Assembly: GCA_963789275.1 (NCBI GenBank)
Contig: CAWBKF010000003.1
Location: 1 to 64,000 of the forward strand
Direction: 5' to 3'
Length of the DNA stretch: 64,000 bases
From: DAHUYF01 sp963789275
GTDB taxonomy: Bacteria > Pseudomonadota > Alphaproteobacteria > ATCC43930 > CGMCC-115725
Part shown: one piece after another, positions 26,275 to 34,462 of the stretch
Position numbering within the stretch: the first letter of the stretch is position 1
Layout: each line of letters opens with the position of its first letter
Made by a program: the position numbers and the translations under genes
Notes under the pieces: model-generated
Told to the model about the DNA's origin: nothing
The model's database searches: none
What the model saw: the letters and a program-made list of their open reading frames with translations, nothing else

Positions 26275-26297
26275 CGCCGCGACGGGCCGCCTGGGGA

Positions 26298-26801
26298 TCA
26301 ATGCCCCTTGCGCTGGGCGGCGAGGTGGTCGAGCACGGCGAGCAGCAGCGCCGAGACGACGAAGGTGAGGTGGATCACGACCAGCCAGAGCAGCTTCCCC
26401 TCCGGCACCGTGTCGATGTCGAAGAACAGCTCCAGCAGATAGATCGCCGAGATCACCGCGATCGAGCCCATGATCTTGACCTTGATCGAGCCGGTATCGA
26501 GCTCGGTGAGCCAGGCGAGCCGCTCCTGGTCGGCGCCGAGCGTGATCTTGGCGACGAAATTCTCGAAGCCGCTGATCATCACCATGACGACGAGGCTCGC
26601 CACCAGCACGAGGTCGAGGAGCCGCAGCGCCGCCAGCGTCAGCATCTCGTCGCCGCCGGCCAGCAGGGTCTCGGCAATATGCGCGACCTCGACGAAGAAC
26701 GCGCCGACGAACAGCAGCAGCACCAACCCGAGGCCGAGATAGAGCGGCGCCAGCAGCCAGCGGCTGGCAAACAGCACACGCTCGATGAAGCGTTCCATCA
26801 T
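26298..26801 (-). CDS. UPF0114 (YqhA-like) membrane protein
   Basis: 167 residues with the family hallmark start MMERFIERVLFASRWLLAP and LYLGLGLVLLLFVGAF, three to four membrane helices and the conserved ISGFENFVAKI segment. Family function is unknown. A GGGAGAG Shine-Dalgarno sequence precedes two adjacent ATG codons; the second ATG has the better spacing. Confidence 0.85.
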   Translation of the reverse strand: MMERFIERVLFASRWLLAPLYLGLGLVLLLFVGAFFVEVAHIAETLLAGGDEMLTLAALRLLDLVLVASLVVMVMISGFENFVAKITLGADQERLAWLTELDTGSIKVKIMGSIAVISAIYLLELFFDIDTVPEGKLLWLVVIHLTFVVSALLLAVLDHLAAQRKGH

Positions 26802-26834
26802 CGTCTCTCCCGCCGGCTCGCCACGATATCTAAA

Positions 26835-26957
26835 TATCCCGAAAACGCCGCAGTTGCCGCTGCTTATTCCGCCGTCCCCGCGCAAGCGGGGACCCAGGGG
26901 AAGCGCTCTGCACACCGCATTTGAGGCTCCTGGATGCCCGCTTTCGCGGGCAAGGCG
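26835..26957 (-). repeat. Dispersed intergenic repeat, copy A
   Basis: About 120 bp. It shares its whole length, on the opposite strand, with positions 37100-37218. Both contain CCCGCGAAAGCGGGCATCCAGG, AGAGCGCTT/GGAGCGCTT, GCGGGGACGGCGGAATA and GTTTTCGGGATA in the same order. It occupies most of the gap between the UPF0114 and RibD-C genes. Confidence 0.85.
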
Positions 26958-27002
26958 ATGCTTGAGGGGTGCTCAGCCGGCCGCCACCGCGACGCATTCC
27001 CC

Positions 27003-27707
27003 CTACCGTCTCGTCTTGCCGATCACCCGGTAGCGGAACCAGCTCACGCCGCCCGGCAGCTTCCTATAGGATTTCAGGCGCAGCGCCGCGGCGGCGCGTC
27101 TGGGCGGCGGGCCGGGGATGTCGAACATGCTGGAGATGCCGATGCCGCCATCGACGACGGGCACGACGACCTGGCTGATCTCGTCCACCAGGCCGGCGTT
27201 CAGCATGGAGCCGTTGAACTTGCCGCCGCCTTCGAGCATCAGCTTTCTGAGGCCGAGCACGCGGCGGAGCTTGTCGAGTGCGACGCGCAAATCAATCTGG
27301 CGCGCGCCGCAGAAGAGGTAGGAGACTCCGGCCGATTGCAGGTGCGCGAGGTAGTCGCTGGTCACCCGCCCGGTGACCAGCAGGACGACGTGGTCGCCAT
27401 CGACATCGCCGCGCTTGAAGCGCAGCGCTCCCTTGGCGTCGGCGCCGATGGCGAAGCGCTTCGCCTTGGGGTCGGCGATATGGTCGGTCCGCGCGATCCG
27501 CCGCCCGGCGGCCGGGAGCTTCGCGCTGCCTGCGGCAAACTCGTGCATCGTGGTGGTGCCGACCAGCCAGGCGCCGATGCCGAAGCGGTCGGCCGTGGTC
27601 TCGAAGAGCGCGGCGCTGCTCTTTCCGCCGGGGAGCTTCCCCCATCGGGCGCCCAGGATCTTGCCGTCGATCGTGGTGCACATGTGACAGATGACGTAGG
27701 GCTTCAT
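27003..27707 (-). CDS. RibD C-terminal / dihydrofolate reductase-like protein
   Basis: 234 residues of the RibD-C reductase fold. It begins MKPYVICHMCTTIDGKI, with the cofactor-loop pattern LEGGGKFNGSMLNAGLVDEI near residue 160. Relatives reduce 5-amino-6-ribosylaminouracil phosphate or act as stand-alone NADPH reductases of unknown substrate; no deaminase domain is present. Its ATG overlaps the stop of the upstream acyl-CoA dehydrogenase (ATGA), implying co-translation. Confidence 0.85.
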   Translation of the reverse strand: MKPYVICHMCTTIDGKILGARWGKLPGGKSSAALFETTADRFGIGAWLVGTTTMHEFAAGSAKLPAAGRRIARTDHIADPKAKRFAIGADAKGALRFKRGDVDGDHVVLLVTGRVTSDYLAHLQSAGVSYLFCGARQIDLRVALDKLRRVLGLRKLMLEGGGKFNGSMLNAGLVDEISQVVVPVVDGGIGISSMFDIPGPPPRRAAAALRLKSYRKLPGGVSWFRYRVIGKTRR

Positions 27708-28858
27708 GCCATGTCTGCTTTCAGCATGTTGCGGGCGATGACGATCTGCTGGATCTGGCTCGTCCCTTCATAGAGGCGGAAGAGCCGCACGTCGCGATAG
27801 AAGCGCTCGACGGCGAAATCGGCGATGTAGCCGGAGCCGCCATGCACCTGGACCGCGCGGTCGGCGACGCGGCCCACCATCTCGGTGGCGAAATACTTGC
27901 AGCAGGCGGCCTCGGTCGAGACGTTCTCGCCGTCGTCGCGCCGCCGCGCCGCGTCCAGCACCATGCTGCGCGCCGCATAGGCCTCGGCCCGGCTGTCGGC
28001 GAGCATCGCCTGGACCAGCTGAAACTCGCCGATCGGCTGGCCGAACTGCACGCGCTCCTTGGCGTAGCGCAGCATGTCGCGGATGAGCCGCTCGGCGACA
28101 CCGACCGCCACCGCGGCGATGTGAATGCGGCCGCGGTCGAGCACCTTCATTGCCGTCTTGAAGCCCTGCCCTTCCTGGCCGCCGAGCAGCGCGTCGGCCG
28201 GCACCTGGCAATCCTCGAAGATGACATCCGACGTGTGGGCGCCGCGCTGGCCCATCTTGCGGTCGGTCTTGCCGAGCTTCAGGCCGGGATTGGGCGCGTC
28301 CACCAGGAAAGCGGAGATGCCGCCCGCGCCTTTGATCGCGGGGTCGGTGCGCGCCATGACGGTGAAGAGCCCGGCCTCGGGCGCGTTGGTGATGAAGCGC
28401 TTGGTGCCGTTCAGCACCCAGCCATTGCCCGCGCGCCGCGCGCTGGTCCTGAGGCTCGCCGCGTCCGAGCCGGCATTGGGCTCGGTCAGCGCGAAGGAGG
28501 CGATGATCTCGCCCGAGGCCAGCTTCGGCAGGTATTTCCGCTTCTGCTCCTCGGTGCCGTCGAGGACGATGCCCTGGCTGCCGATGCCGTTATTGGTGCC
28601 GTGCACCGAGCGGAAGGCCGGCGAGGTCTGGCAGAGCTCGAACAGCACCTGCACCTCCTCGCTCATGGTGAGGCCGAGCCCGCCCTGGGCTTCCGGAATG
28701 GTCATGCCGAAGAGGCCGAGTTTGCGCATCTCGGCGATGATCGCCGGCGGCACCGTGTCGGTCTCGGCCACGCTCTCCTCGGCCGGCTGCAGGCGCTCGC
28801 GCACGAAGCGCTGGATGGTGTCGAGGAACTGACGCAGGGTCTGCGGATCGAGCGCCAC
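27704..28858 (-). CDS. Acyl-CoA dehydrogenase
   Basis: FAD enzyme that desaturates acyl-CoA at the alpha-beta position and passes electrons to ETF. I place the start at the GTG of VALDPQTLRQFLDTI because GAGGAGT lies 7 bp upstream; an in-frame ATG five codons earlier lacks a ribosome-binding site. The 384-residue product has the ASFALTEPNAGSDAASL flavin motif, YAKERVQFGQPIGEFQ, VQVHGGSGYIADF and the C-terminal YEGTSQIQQIVIAR. The catalytic base would be the Glu of YEGTS. Coupled to the RibD-C gene. Confidence 0.92.
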   Translation of the reverse strand: MALDPQTLRQFLDTIQRFVRERLQPAEESVAETDTVPPAIIAEMRKLGLFGMTIPEAQGGLGLTMSEEVQVLFELCQTSPAFRSVHGTNNGIGSQGIVLDGTEEQKRKYLPKLASGEIIASFALTEPNAGSDAASLRTSARRAGNGWVLNGTKRFITNAPEAGLFTVMARTDPAIKGAGGISAFLVDAPNPGLKLGKTDRKMGQRGAHTSDVIFEDCQVPADALLGGQEGQGFKTAMKVLDRGRIHIAAVAVGVAERLIRDMLRYAKERVQFGQPIGEFQLVQAMLADSRAEAYAARSMVLDAARRRDDGENVSTEAACCKYFATEMVGRVADRAVQVHGGSGYIADFAVERFYRDVRLFRLYEGTSQIQQIVIARNMLKADMA

Positions 28859-28975
28859 GTGTCTACTCCTCATCGCAAGAGGCCAAGGCTGGGCAAGTCA
28901 TGACCGGCGGGCGGGCCGCGATCGCCCGCTCTTATAGCAGCCGGCCCGCGGCCTGTCCGCGCCGCCGGCCGGGGC

Positions 28976-30526
28976 TCAATCGAGCACCACCTCCGCCTCG
29001 ATGTCCGGCGCGGCAACGGTCATGCGGCGCGGATTGCGCATCAGCGCGATCAACGGCACCGCGGCCAGCGTCACCACCATCATGAAGAAGAAATCATCGA
29101 CATAGGCCACCATCGCCGCCTGGCGCGTCACTTCGAGATTGAGCGCGGCAAGGCCGACGGCACTGTGCGGATTCCACAGCAGCGGCAACCCCGCGCCGCG
29201 CAGATAGGGCGTGATATGCGCCGCGATCGAGGCATGCGCCACTTGCGTGTTGGCGGCAAGCAGCGCCATGACGATCGAGACGCCGACGCTCGAGCCGGCG
29301 TTGCGCGCCAGGTTGAAGATGCCCGCCGCCTCGGTGCGCAGCTGCGGCGCCAGCGTCGCAAACGCAATCGTGGAGAGCGGTGGAAAGATCAGCCCGAGCC
29401 CCAGCCCCTGGATGAAGCCGGTCCAAATGACGGACCCGCTGTCCATCTGCAGCGAGAAGCGCTGCGCCATGTCCCACAGCGAATAGGCGGTGACGAGGAA
29501 TCCGATGAGGATCAGCCAGCGCGCATCGGTGCGCTGGATGAGGCGGCCGGCGATCACCATGGCGATCATCGTGCCGATGCCGCGCGGCGCCATCACCATG
29601 CCGGTGGTCATCACCGGATAATCCATCAGCCCCTGCAGCAGCGGCGGCAGCAGCGCCGCCGAGGCCAGCAGCACGATGCCGACGACGAACCCCACGATCA
29701 GGCCGGAGACGAGATTGCGGTCTTTCAGGATCTGCGGATGGAGGAAGGGATGCGCGGCGGTCGCGGAATGGACGGCGAAGCTGTAGAAGCCCAGCGCCGC
29801 CAGCGCCGCCTCAATCTGGATCTCGAGCGAGTTGAACCAATCCTTGAGCTCGCCGCGGTCGAGCATCATCTGCAGCCCGCCCATGCCGAGGCTGAGCATG
29901 GCGAAGCCGAAGAAGTCGAACGGCCGGTCGCGGTCGCGCGCGGTCTCCTGGATCGAGACGGCGATGCCGAGCCAGGCGAGCACGCCGACCGGCAGGTTGA
30001 TGTAGAACACCCAGCGCCAATCCCAATTGTCGGTGAGCCAGCCGCCGAGCGTCGGCCCGAGGATCGGCCCGACCATGATGCCGACCCCCCAGAACGCCAT
30101 CGCCGGCCCGCGCTGCTCGCGCGGGAAGACGTCGAGCAGGATCGCCTGCGACAGCGGCACCAGCGCCGCGCCGAAGACGCCCTGCAGCAGCCGGAAGGCC
30201 ACCATCTGGGTCAGCGACTGCGCCGCGCCGCAGCAGCCCGAGGCGAGGGTGAACCCCACCACCGAGAGCAAGAAGATGCGCTTCCTGCCGTAGCGGCCGG
30301 ATAGCCAGCCGGTGAGCGGCATGGCGATGGCGGCGGCGATGATATAGGAAGTGAGCACCCAGGTGATCTGGTCCTGGGTCGCGGCGAGCCCGCCCTGCAT
30401 GCGCGGCAGCGCCACATTGGCGATGGTCTGGTCGATCACCTGCATCACGGTCGCCAGCATGGTGGCGACGGCGACGAGGAAACGGTTGCCGAGCAGCGGC
30501 GCGCGCCAGGCGGCGGCCTCGCTCAT
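28976..30526 (-). CDS. emrB: EmrB/QacA-type (DHA2) drug efflux permease
   Basis: Proton-driven MFS exporter with about 14 membrane helices in 516 residues. The DHA2 motif D1-like DQTIANVALPRMQGGL is near residue 32, the loop motif GRYGRKRIFLLS follows helix 2, and antiporter motif C (GPILGPTLGGWL) is in helix 5. With the HlyD-family protein just upstream (ATGA overlap) it should form a tripartite pump with a TolC-type channel encoded elsewhere. The upstream marR gene is the likely local repressor. Confidence 0.9.
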   Translation of the reverse strand: MSEAAAWRAPLLGNRFLVAVATMLATVMQVIDQTIANVALPRMQGGLAATQDQITWVLTSYIIAAAIAMPLTGWLSGRYGRKRIFLLSVVGFTLASGCCGAAQSLTQMVAFRLLQGVFGAALVPLSQAILLDVFPREQRGPAMAFWGVGIMVGPILGPTLGGWLTDNWDWRWVFYINLPVGVLAWLGIAVSIQETARDRDRPFDFFGFAMLSLGMGGLQMMLDRGELKDWFNSLEIQIEAALAALGFYSFAVHSATAAHPFLHPQILKDRNLVSGLIVGFVVGIVLLASAALLPPLLQGLMDYPVMTTGMVMAPRGIGTMIAMVIAGRLIQRTDARWLILIGFLVTAYSLWDMAQRFSLQMDSGSVIWTGFIQGLGLGLIFPPLSTIAFATLAPQLRTEAAGIFNLARNAGSSVGVSIVMALLAANTQVAHASIAAHITPYLRGAGLPLLWNPHSAVGLAALNLEVTRQAAMVAYVDDFFFMMVVTLAAVPLIALMRNPRRMTVAAPDIEAEVVLD

Positions 30527-31602
30527 CGCGCGCCCAGCACCCCCGCGAGCGAGGTCTGGTGGCGGGTGTCGACCTCGACATCGACGCTCATGCCGGCGCG
30601 CAGCGCCGCAACGTCCTCGCCCGCCGCGATGTGGAGGCGCACCGGCACTCGCTGCACGATCTTGACCCAGTTGCCGGTGGCGTTCTGCGCCGGCAGGATC
30701 GAGAATTCCGAGCCGGTGCCGGCGCCGATGCTGGTGACATTCGCGTGCCAGACGCGGCCGGGATATGTGTCGACCGTCACGATGGCGGCGTCGCCGGGCT
30801 TGACGTAGGTGAGCTCGGTCTCCTTGAGATTGGCCTCGACATAGAGCGAGCCGCTCTCCACCAGGCTGCACATGGCCTGGCCGATGGTGACGTACTGGCC
30901 GGGGCGCGGATCGAGATTGGCGACGATGCCGTCGGCCGGCGCCAGGATGCGGGTGTGGCGCAGATCGAGCGCCGCCTGGTCGCGCGCGGCGAGCGCCTGC
31001 AGCACGCGCGGATGCTGGTCGACCGGCAGATCCGAATTGCCGCCGAGATTGGCCAGCGCCTGCGCCAGGTCGTGCTGCATCGCCGCCATCTGCTGATGCG
31101 CCACCTCGGCGCTGCGCTGCGCCTCGTCGACCTTGGCCTCGGACGTCACGTTCTGCGCCGCCAGGCGCTTCTGCCGCTCATATTCGCGCTGCAGGAAATC
31201 GGCCGAGGCGAGGCCCGCCCGCAGCGTCGATTCCTTCTGGCGATAGGCCGCGCGCATCGCCTCGACCTCAAAGCGCGATGCCGCGAGCACGCCCTCGGCG
31301 CGCGCCAGCGCGATGCGGTAGGGCTCGTCGTCGAGCGCGAACAGCAGCTCGCCCTGCCGCACCGCCTGATTCTCCTCGACGCGCTGCTCCTTGACCCGGC
31401 CGGCGACGTCGCTGCTGATCAGCACCTTGTTGTAGCGGACATAGGCGTCGTCGGTTGAGACGTAGCGCCCGCCGGTGAGATAGAAATAACCGCCGCCTCC
31501 GATCAGCACCAGCGGACCCAGCGCCAGCAGAAACGGCCGCAGCCGGCGCTTGAGGCCGACGCGCTCCGCGCCTGCCATCCGTTGACCATTGTCCCTAGGC
31601 AT
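30523..31602 (-). CDS. emrA: HlyD/EmrA-family membrane fusion protein
   Basis: Periplasmic adaptor of an EmrAB-type pump. 359 residues from MPRDNGQRMAGAE, preceded by AAGGG. One N-terminal membrane anchor (FLLALGPLVLIGGGGYFYL) is followed by a biotinyl-lipoyl half (VSTDDAYVRYNKVLISSDVA), a long coiled-coil hairpin (about residues 95-190) and the second lipoyl half with RHTRILAPADGIVANL. Its start overlaps the marR stop by 8 bp and its stop overlaps the emrB start. Confidence 0.9.
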   Translation of the reverse strand: MPRDNGQRMAGAERVGLKRRLRPFLLALGPLVLIGGGGYFYLTGGRYVSTDDAYVRYNKVLISSDVAGRVKEQRVEENQAVRQGELLFALDDEPYRIALARAEGVLAASRFEVEAMRAAYRQKESTLRAGLASADFLQREYERQKRLAAQNVTSEAKVDEAQRSAEVAHQQMAAMQHDLAQALANLGGNSDLPVDQHPRVLQALAARDQAALDLRHTRILAPADGIVANLDPRPGQYVTIGQAMCSLVESGSLYVEANLKETELTYVKPGDAAIVTVDTYPGRVWHANVTSIGAGTGSEFSILPAQNATGNWVKIVQRVPVRLHIAAGEDVAALRAGMSVDVEVDTRHQTSLAGVLGAR

Positions 31603-32098
31603 GGTCGGCGCCCTTGGTCTCGGCCTTGTCCTCGTCCTCGGCGGGCCCGGCCTCGCGCGGCGCCGGCGCACGCTCGGAGAGGTTCGCTCGGATGCGGGCG
31701 AGCTGATCCATCATCGCGTCCCGCTCCGCCGCCGGCACTCCGGCCAGCGCCTCGGCGCGGGTCTCCTCGGCGAGCGCATGCATGCGCTCCATCATCGGTG
31801 CGACCTTCTCGGTCATATAAAGGAGGCGCGCCCGGCGGTCGCGGCGGTCCGGCCGCCGCTCGACCCAGCCCGCCTCCTCCATCCGGTCGATCAGCCGGCC
31901 CAGCGTAATGTTCTCGATCTCCAGGATCTCGGCGAGCCCGCTCTGATTGATGCCTTCATGGCGCGCCAGATGCACCAGCACCTGCCATTGCGCCCGGCTC
32001 AGGCCCAGCGCGCGGGCGCGCTGGTCGAAGCGCTTGCGCATCAGCCGCGCAATGTCGTGCAGCAGAAATCCGAAGCTCCGCTCGGGGTCGTAGGGCAT
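31595..32098 (-). CDS. MarR-family transcriptional regulator
   Basis: 167 residues. The winged helix-turn-helix occupies about residues 30-100 (LSRAQWQVLVHLARHEGINQ, then LAEILEIENITLGRLIDRM and WVERRPDRRDRRARLLYMT). A long acidic/Ala-rich tail follows. As first gene of marR-emrA-emrB it probably represses its own operon. A palindrome lies 34-46 bp upstream of its start. A transposon has inserted directly behind that palindrome. Confidence 0.92.
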   Translation of the reverse strand: MPYDPERSFGFLLHDIARLMRKRFDQRARALGLSRAQWQVLVHLARHEGINQSGLAEILEIENITLGRLIDRMEEAGWVERRPDRRDRRARLLYMTEKVAPMMERMHALAEETRAEALAGVPAAERDAMMDQLARIRANLSERAPAPREAGPAEDEDKAETKGADHA

Positions 32099-32131
32099 GG
32101 CGGCATGATGCTAAGCCGGCATTCGTTAAGC

Positions 32132-32155
32132 AAGCTTATAGCTTCGACTATTATA
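32132..32155 (-). promoter_or_regulatory. Candidate MarR operator and outward -10 box in front of marR
   Basis: AAGCT-TAT-AGCTT (32132-32144) is an odd-length palindrome of the size MarR proteins bind. Immediately upstream (minus strand) TATAAT occupies 32150-32155, inside the left end of the transposon. No good -35 lies 16-18 bp further up (CTAGTG). An operator just downstream of -10 would block the start site. Role inferred. Confidence 0.45.
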
Positions 32156-32221
32156 TACTTGGCGTAACAGCCCACTAGGGCTAGAATCGTCGGCGACAGG
32201 CCGGCGCAGGGCGGGTGCGCC

Positions 32222-32524
32222 ATGAGCGTCCCGCTCCTCCCTCTCACGTTTGGTGAGTTTTCAATTCTCCAGAGTCTTGCGCTTGGCACGCAACTGAACG
32301 CGGTCGAGGTTTCCAAACGCAGTCTCGAATTGCTTTTGGCTAGCGGTGACGTTGTGATTGAAGATGGATACGTCGCTGTTACACCCCAAGGGGGCAGGCG
32401 TCTTCACAAGGCGACGACAACCGCATTAACGACGGCATTGAAATGCAGTAAAGAAGCCGATGGCAGCATTTCCATTACATCGGGTGGGGGCGAAGAATCG
32501 CCAGACGTGGAGGATCACAACTGA
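32222..32524 (+). CDS. Transposon passenger protein, possible winged-helix
   Basis: 100 residues, starting about 50 bp inside the left inverted repeat. The pattern EFSILQSLALG, VSKRSLELLLASGDVVIEDG, YVAVTPQGGRRL looks like a small winged helix-turn-helix (helix, recognition helix, beta wing), so a regulator is possible but unproven. The gene is less GC-rich than its surroundings. Its 3' end overlaps the next gene by 65 bp, suggesting an operon. No family recognised. Confidence 0.5.
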   Translation: MSVPLLPLTFGEFSILQSLALGTQLNAVEVSKRSLELLLASGDVVIEDGYVAVTPQGGRRLHKATTTALTTALKCSKEADGSISITSGGGEESPDVEDHN

Positions 32525-33398
32525 TTCTCTCAAGGCATATGTAGATTCGTGTTCGGGCGTTGCCGCCGATCCCTTGAGCAGGACCTGTTTTGCGGCGGTC
32601 GCTTTGCTGAAGTTCATCTTTGGCCAAGCCTGGATTGATCGATATGTAGACACCAACCGCGCAGGCGACTTTTTATACGCCAAAGGAGAGATTGCCGCTC
32701 AGATCGGAACGCAAAAACTCGTCGATCTAGCGGAGATGATATTCAACTTTCAGTTTTACGCTCTCGTTGGTCTAAACGATGTCTTAGACAAAATCGCCGC
32801 CGGCAACTTAGAGGCTGCATACGCTGAATTGGACACTGGCAAAATGCTGGTGCGGATGGGCGTGACATTTGGTTTCCATCCAGCGACGGGGCAGAAGGGC
32901 ACCTCGTATGACTTCGACGTACAACTCCAGAATGGCAAGCCAGGATGCGCCGAAACAGAATGCAAGCTGTCGAGCACAGAGCTGAGGGAAAAGAGCATAA
33001 AAGACACGCTTAATCATGCAAGGAAACAACTGCCTAAGGAAGCGCCATCCGTCATATTACTGAAAACTCCGCAAGCTTGGTTGAACCATGAAGCGTCGTG
33101 GGCGGTTGTGAAGTCCGTCGTGGAGAAGTTTCTAAAAGAAACAGCGAGAGTGGTGTCTGTTGTGTTTTATAGCGAGAGAATTATTCCTACAGATCGAGGG
33201 CCGCGAGACGGCTTCCGTATTTTTGAGATGCCTAGTCATGCCCATAGATTTGGCAAAGATCCAAATTGGCGTTTGCTGCCGCCTCGTGCGCCTGAAAAAA
33301 TGGATATAAGGTGGATCAGTCTCTGGAACATGTATGACACGCTGAAAATTACAGGCAAGACCGACTTTGAGGGATTTGAAGATGCAGCAAAAGACTGA
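32460..33398 (+). CDS. Transposon passenger protein with a PD-(D/E)XK nuclease-like motif
   Basis: 312 residues, noticeably AT-richer than the flanking genome. The N-terminal half is helical (LKAYVDSCSG, FIFGQAWIDRY). The core (about residues 120-205) reads AELDTGKMLVRMG, YDFDVQLQNGK, CAETECKLSS, then an amphipathic helix and SVILLKTPQ. Asp153, Glu167 and Lys169, with Glu123 ahead, match the spacing of a PD-(D/E)XK nuclease fold (D...ExK). This is motif reading only. No earlier in-frame start fits, so the overlap with the preceding gene is accepted. Possible cargo roles: restriction-like nuclease, defence effector or element maintenance. Confidence 0.65.
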   Translation: MAAFPLHRVGAKNRQTWRITTDSLKAYVDSCSGVAADPLSRTCFAAVALLKFIFGQAWIDRYVDTNRAGDFLYAKGEIAAQIGTQKLVDLAEMIFNFQFYALVGLNDVLDKIAAGNLEAAYAELDTGKMLVRMGVTFGFHPATGQKGTSYDFDVQLQNGKPGCAETECKLSSTELREKSIKDTLNHARKQLPKEAPSVILLKTPQAWLNHEASWAVVKSVVEKFLKETARVVSVVFYSERIIPTDRGPRDGFRIFEMPSHAHRFGKDPNWRLLPPRAPEKMDIRWISLWNMYDTLKITGKTDFEGFEDAAKD

Positions 33399-33555
33399 GC
33401 CCGACGAGTTCAGCAACCAAGAAATAGTGCGTCGCCGCGACGACGCGATCCGCCGCGCGCTCAACACGCCGCCAAAGCCAAACAAGGAATATGTTGGCAA
33501 AGGAAAGCGCGTCTCGCCGCGCAAGCGGAGGCGAGTCAAAAAAGCTGGTCAATAA
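33382..33555 (+). CDS. Small basic transposon passenger protein
   Basis: 57 residues from the ATG at 33382 (an in-frame TTG lies 15 bp upstream). It overlaps the end of the nuclease-like gene by 17 bp. The sequence IVRRRDDAIRRALNTPPKP resembles short proteins found widely in proteobacteria without assigned role. The C-terminus is strongly basic (KRVSPRKRRRVKKAGQ), consistent with nucleic-acid binding. An antitoxin-like partner role is speculation from position. Confidence 0.55.
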   Translation: MQQKTEPDEFSNQEIVRRRDDAIRRALNTPPKPNKEYVGKGKRVSPRKRRRVKKAGQ

Positions 33556-33585
33556 GCGCCAGCAACAGCCGCAGCTTGGCGCGGC

Positions 33586-34359
33586 CTAGCTCGCGCTTGA
33601 AGCCTGCCGCGGGCTACGAGGTTGGGCGTACGTAAGCCGCTTGCCTTCTGCGCCCTTGATGGCGCGCATCGTGCGGAGCACGTCATCAACGCCCGTGGCG
33701 ACGCGGTTGGAATATCTAAAATCAAACTCGGCCATAAACTGCGGACTCGTCCGTGCGCAGATGCGCTTCAGGCGCCATGTTCTGGCGCACCAAGGCGCGC
33801 ACGTCCTTACGCGTACCCTGCTCGACATGGAAAGAGCGAACCTCGCCGCCGCGCTCGACCAGTGAGACGACCTTGTGCATATGGCCGAACGCGCGACGCA
33901 CCGGCTTGCTCTTGTCGCGGCCATAGTAGGTCTCGTCCGCCTCGACCGTGCCGCCCTTGCTGCCCATCGGCGACGGATCGCTGATCTTCATTGCCTCGCG
34001 AATACGGTGCGCCAAGAACCAAGCCGACTTGTAGGTCGACGCCCAGCATGCGCTGTAGCTGGTGAGCCGAGATGCCTTTCTTGCTGGAGCAAACAAATGG
34101 AAGCCTGGAGCCCACATGTGCACCGGGATATGGCTCTACTCCATGACGGTGCCGATCTTGACGGTAAAGGGCTTCCGGCAGGCATAGCACTTGTAATGCC
34201 GGGCGCGGGTTGTCTTCCCCTGGAGCTAGCCGATTGCTCGCCAGTCGCGCCGCAAAACGGGCAGACCGGGCCGTTCGGCCAGATGCGACGCCTCGACATA
34301 GGCATAGGCGGCTTGTCTTCGTTGTGTGAAGATCGGGCGCGGAAAGGACGGACGGACAT
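33586..34359 (-). pseudogene. Decayed ISXO2-like transposase of the IS1595 family
   Basis: Fragments in all three minus-strand frames follow the family order. First a zinc-ribbon start (GPVCPFCGATG, then YKCYACRKPFTVKIGTVME), then ISAHQLQRMLG, KSAWFLAHRIREAM, GTVEADETYYG with the first DDE-type Asp, VSLVERGGEVRSF and LRTDESAVY. The C-terminal signature FDFRYSNRVATGVDDVLRT and GKRLTYAQP closes it. At least two frameshifts and an in-frame stop after TVME disrupt it. The segment between DESAVY and EFDFRYSNR is much shorter than in family members, so the last catalytic residues appear deleted. Confidence 0.85.
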
Positions 34360-34462
34360 GGTCTGTCTCCGTTGAATAGGCTATATCATGCTTGGGGCTG
34401 TTACGTCAAGTGAAACGTACCCATAGCTTCGGCGAGTGCACCTGGGAGGTGCGGCTGGGCAG

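Larger units (their letters stand above)
32146..34422. mobile_element. IS1595-family (ISXO2-like) transposon carrying passenger genes
   Basis: 2277 bp. The 8-bp direct repeat ATAGCTTC flanks the element exactly (32138-32145 and 34423-34430), the duplication size known for IS1595-family insertions. Read inward, both ends carry ACTTGRCGTAACAGCCC (32157-32173 and, inverted, 34395-34411; 16 of 17 identical). The outer 11 bp of each end are diverged, and both begin with G. The right part holds a decayed ISXO2-type transposase on the minus strand. The left part carries three AT-richer genes on the plus strand. Passenger genes are known in this family. The element is probably immobile by itself because its transposase is broken. 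Confidence 0.85.

Noticed and set aside
33556..34462. Intact transposase gene or a separate IS inside the island
   Set aside because: Transposase parts are spread over three frames with an internal deletion, and the only matching terminal repeats enclose the passenger genes as well.
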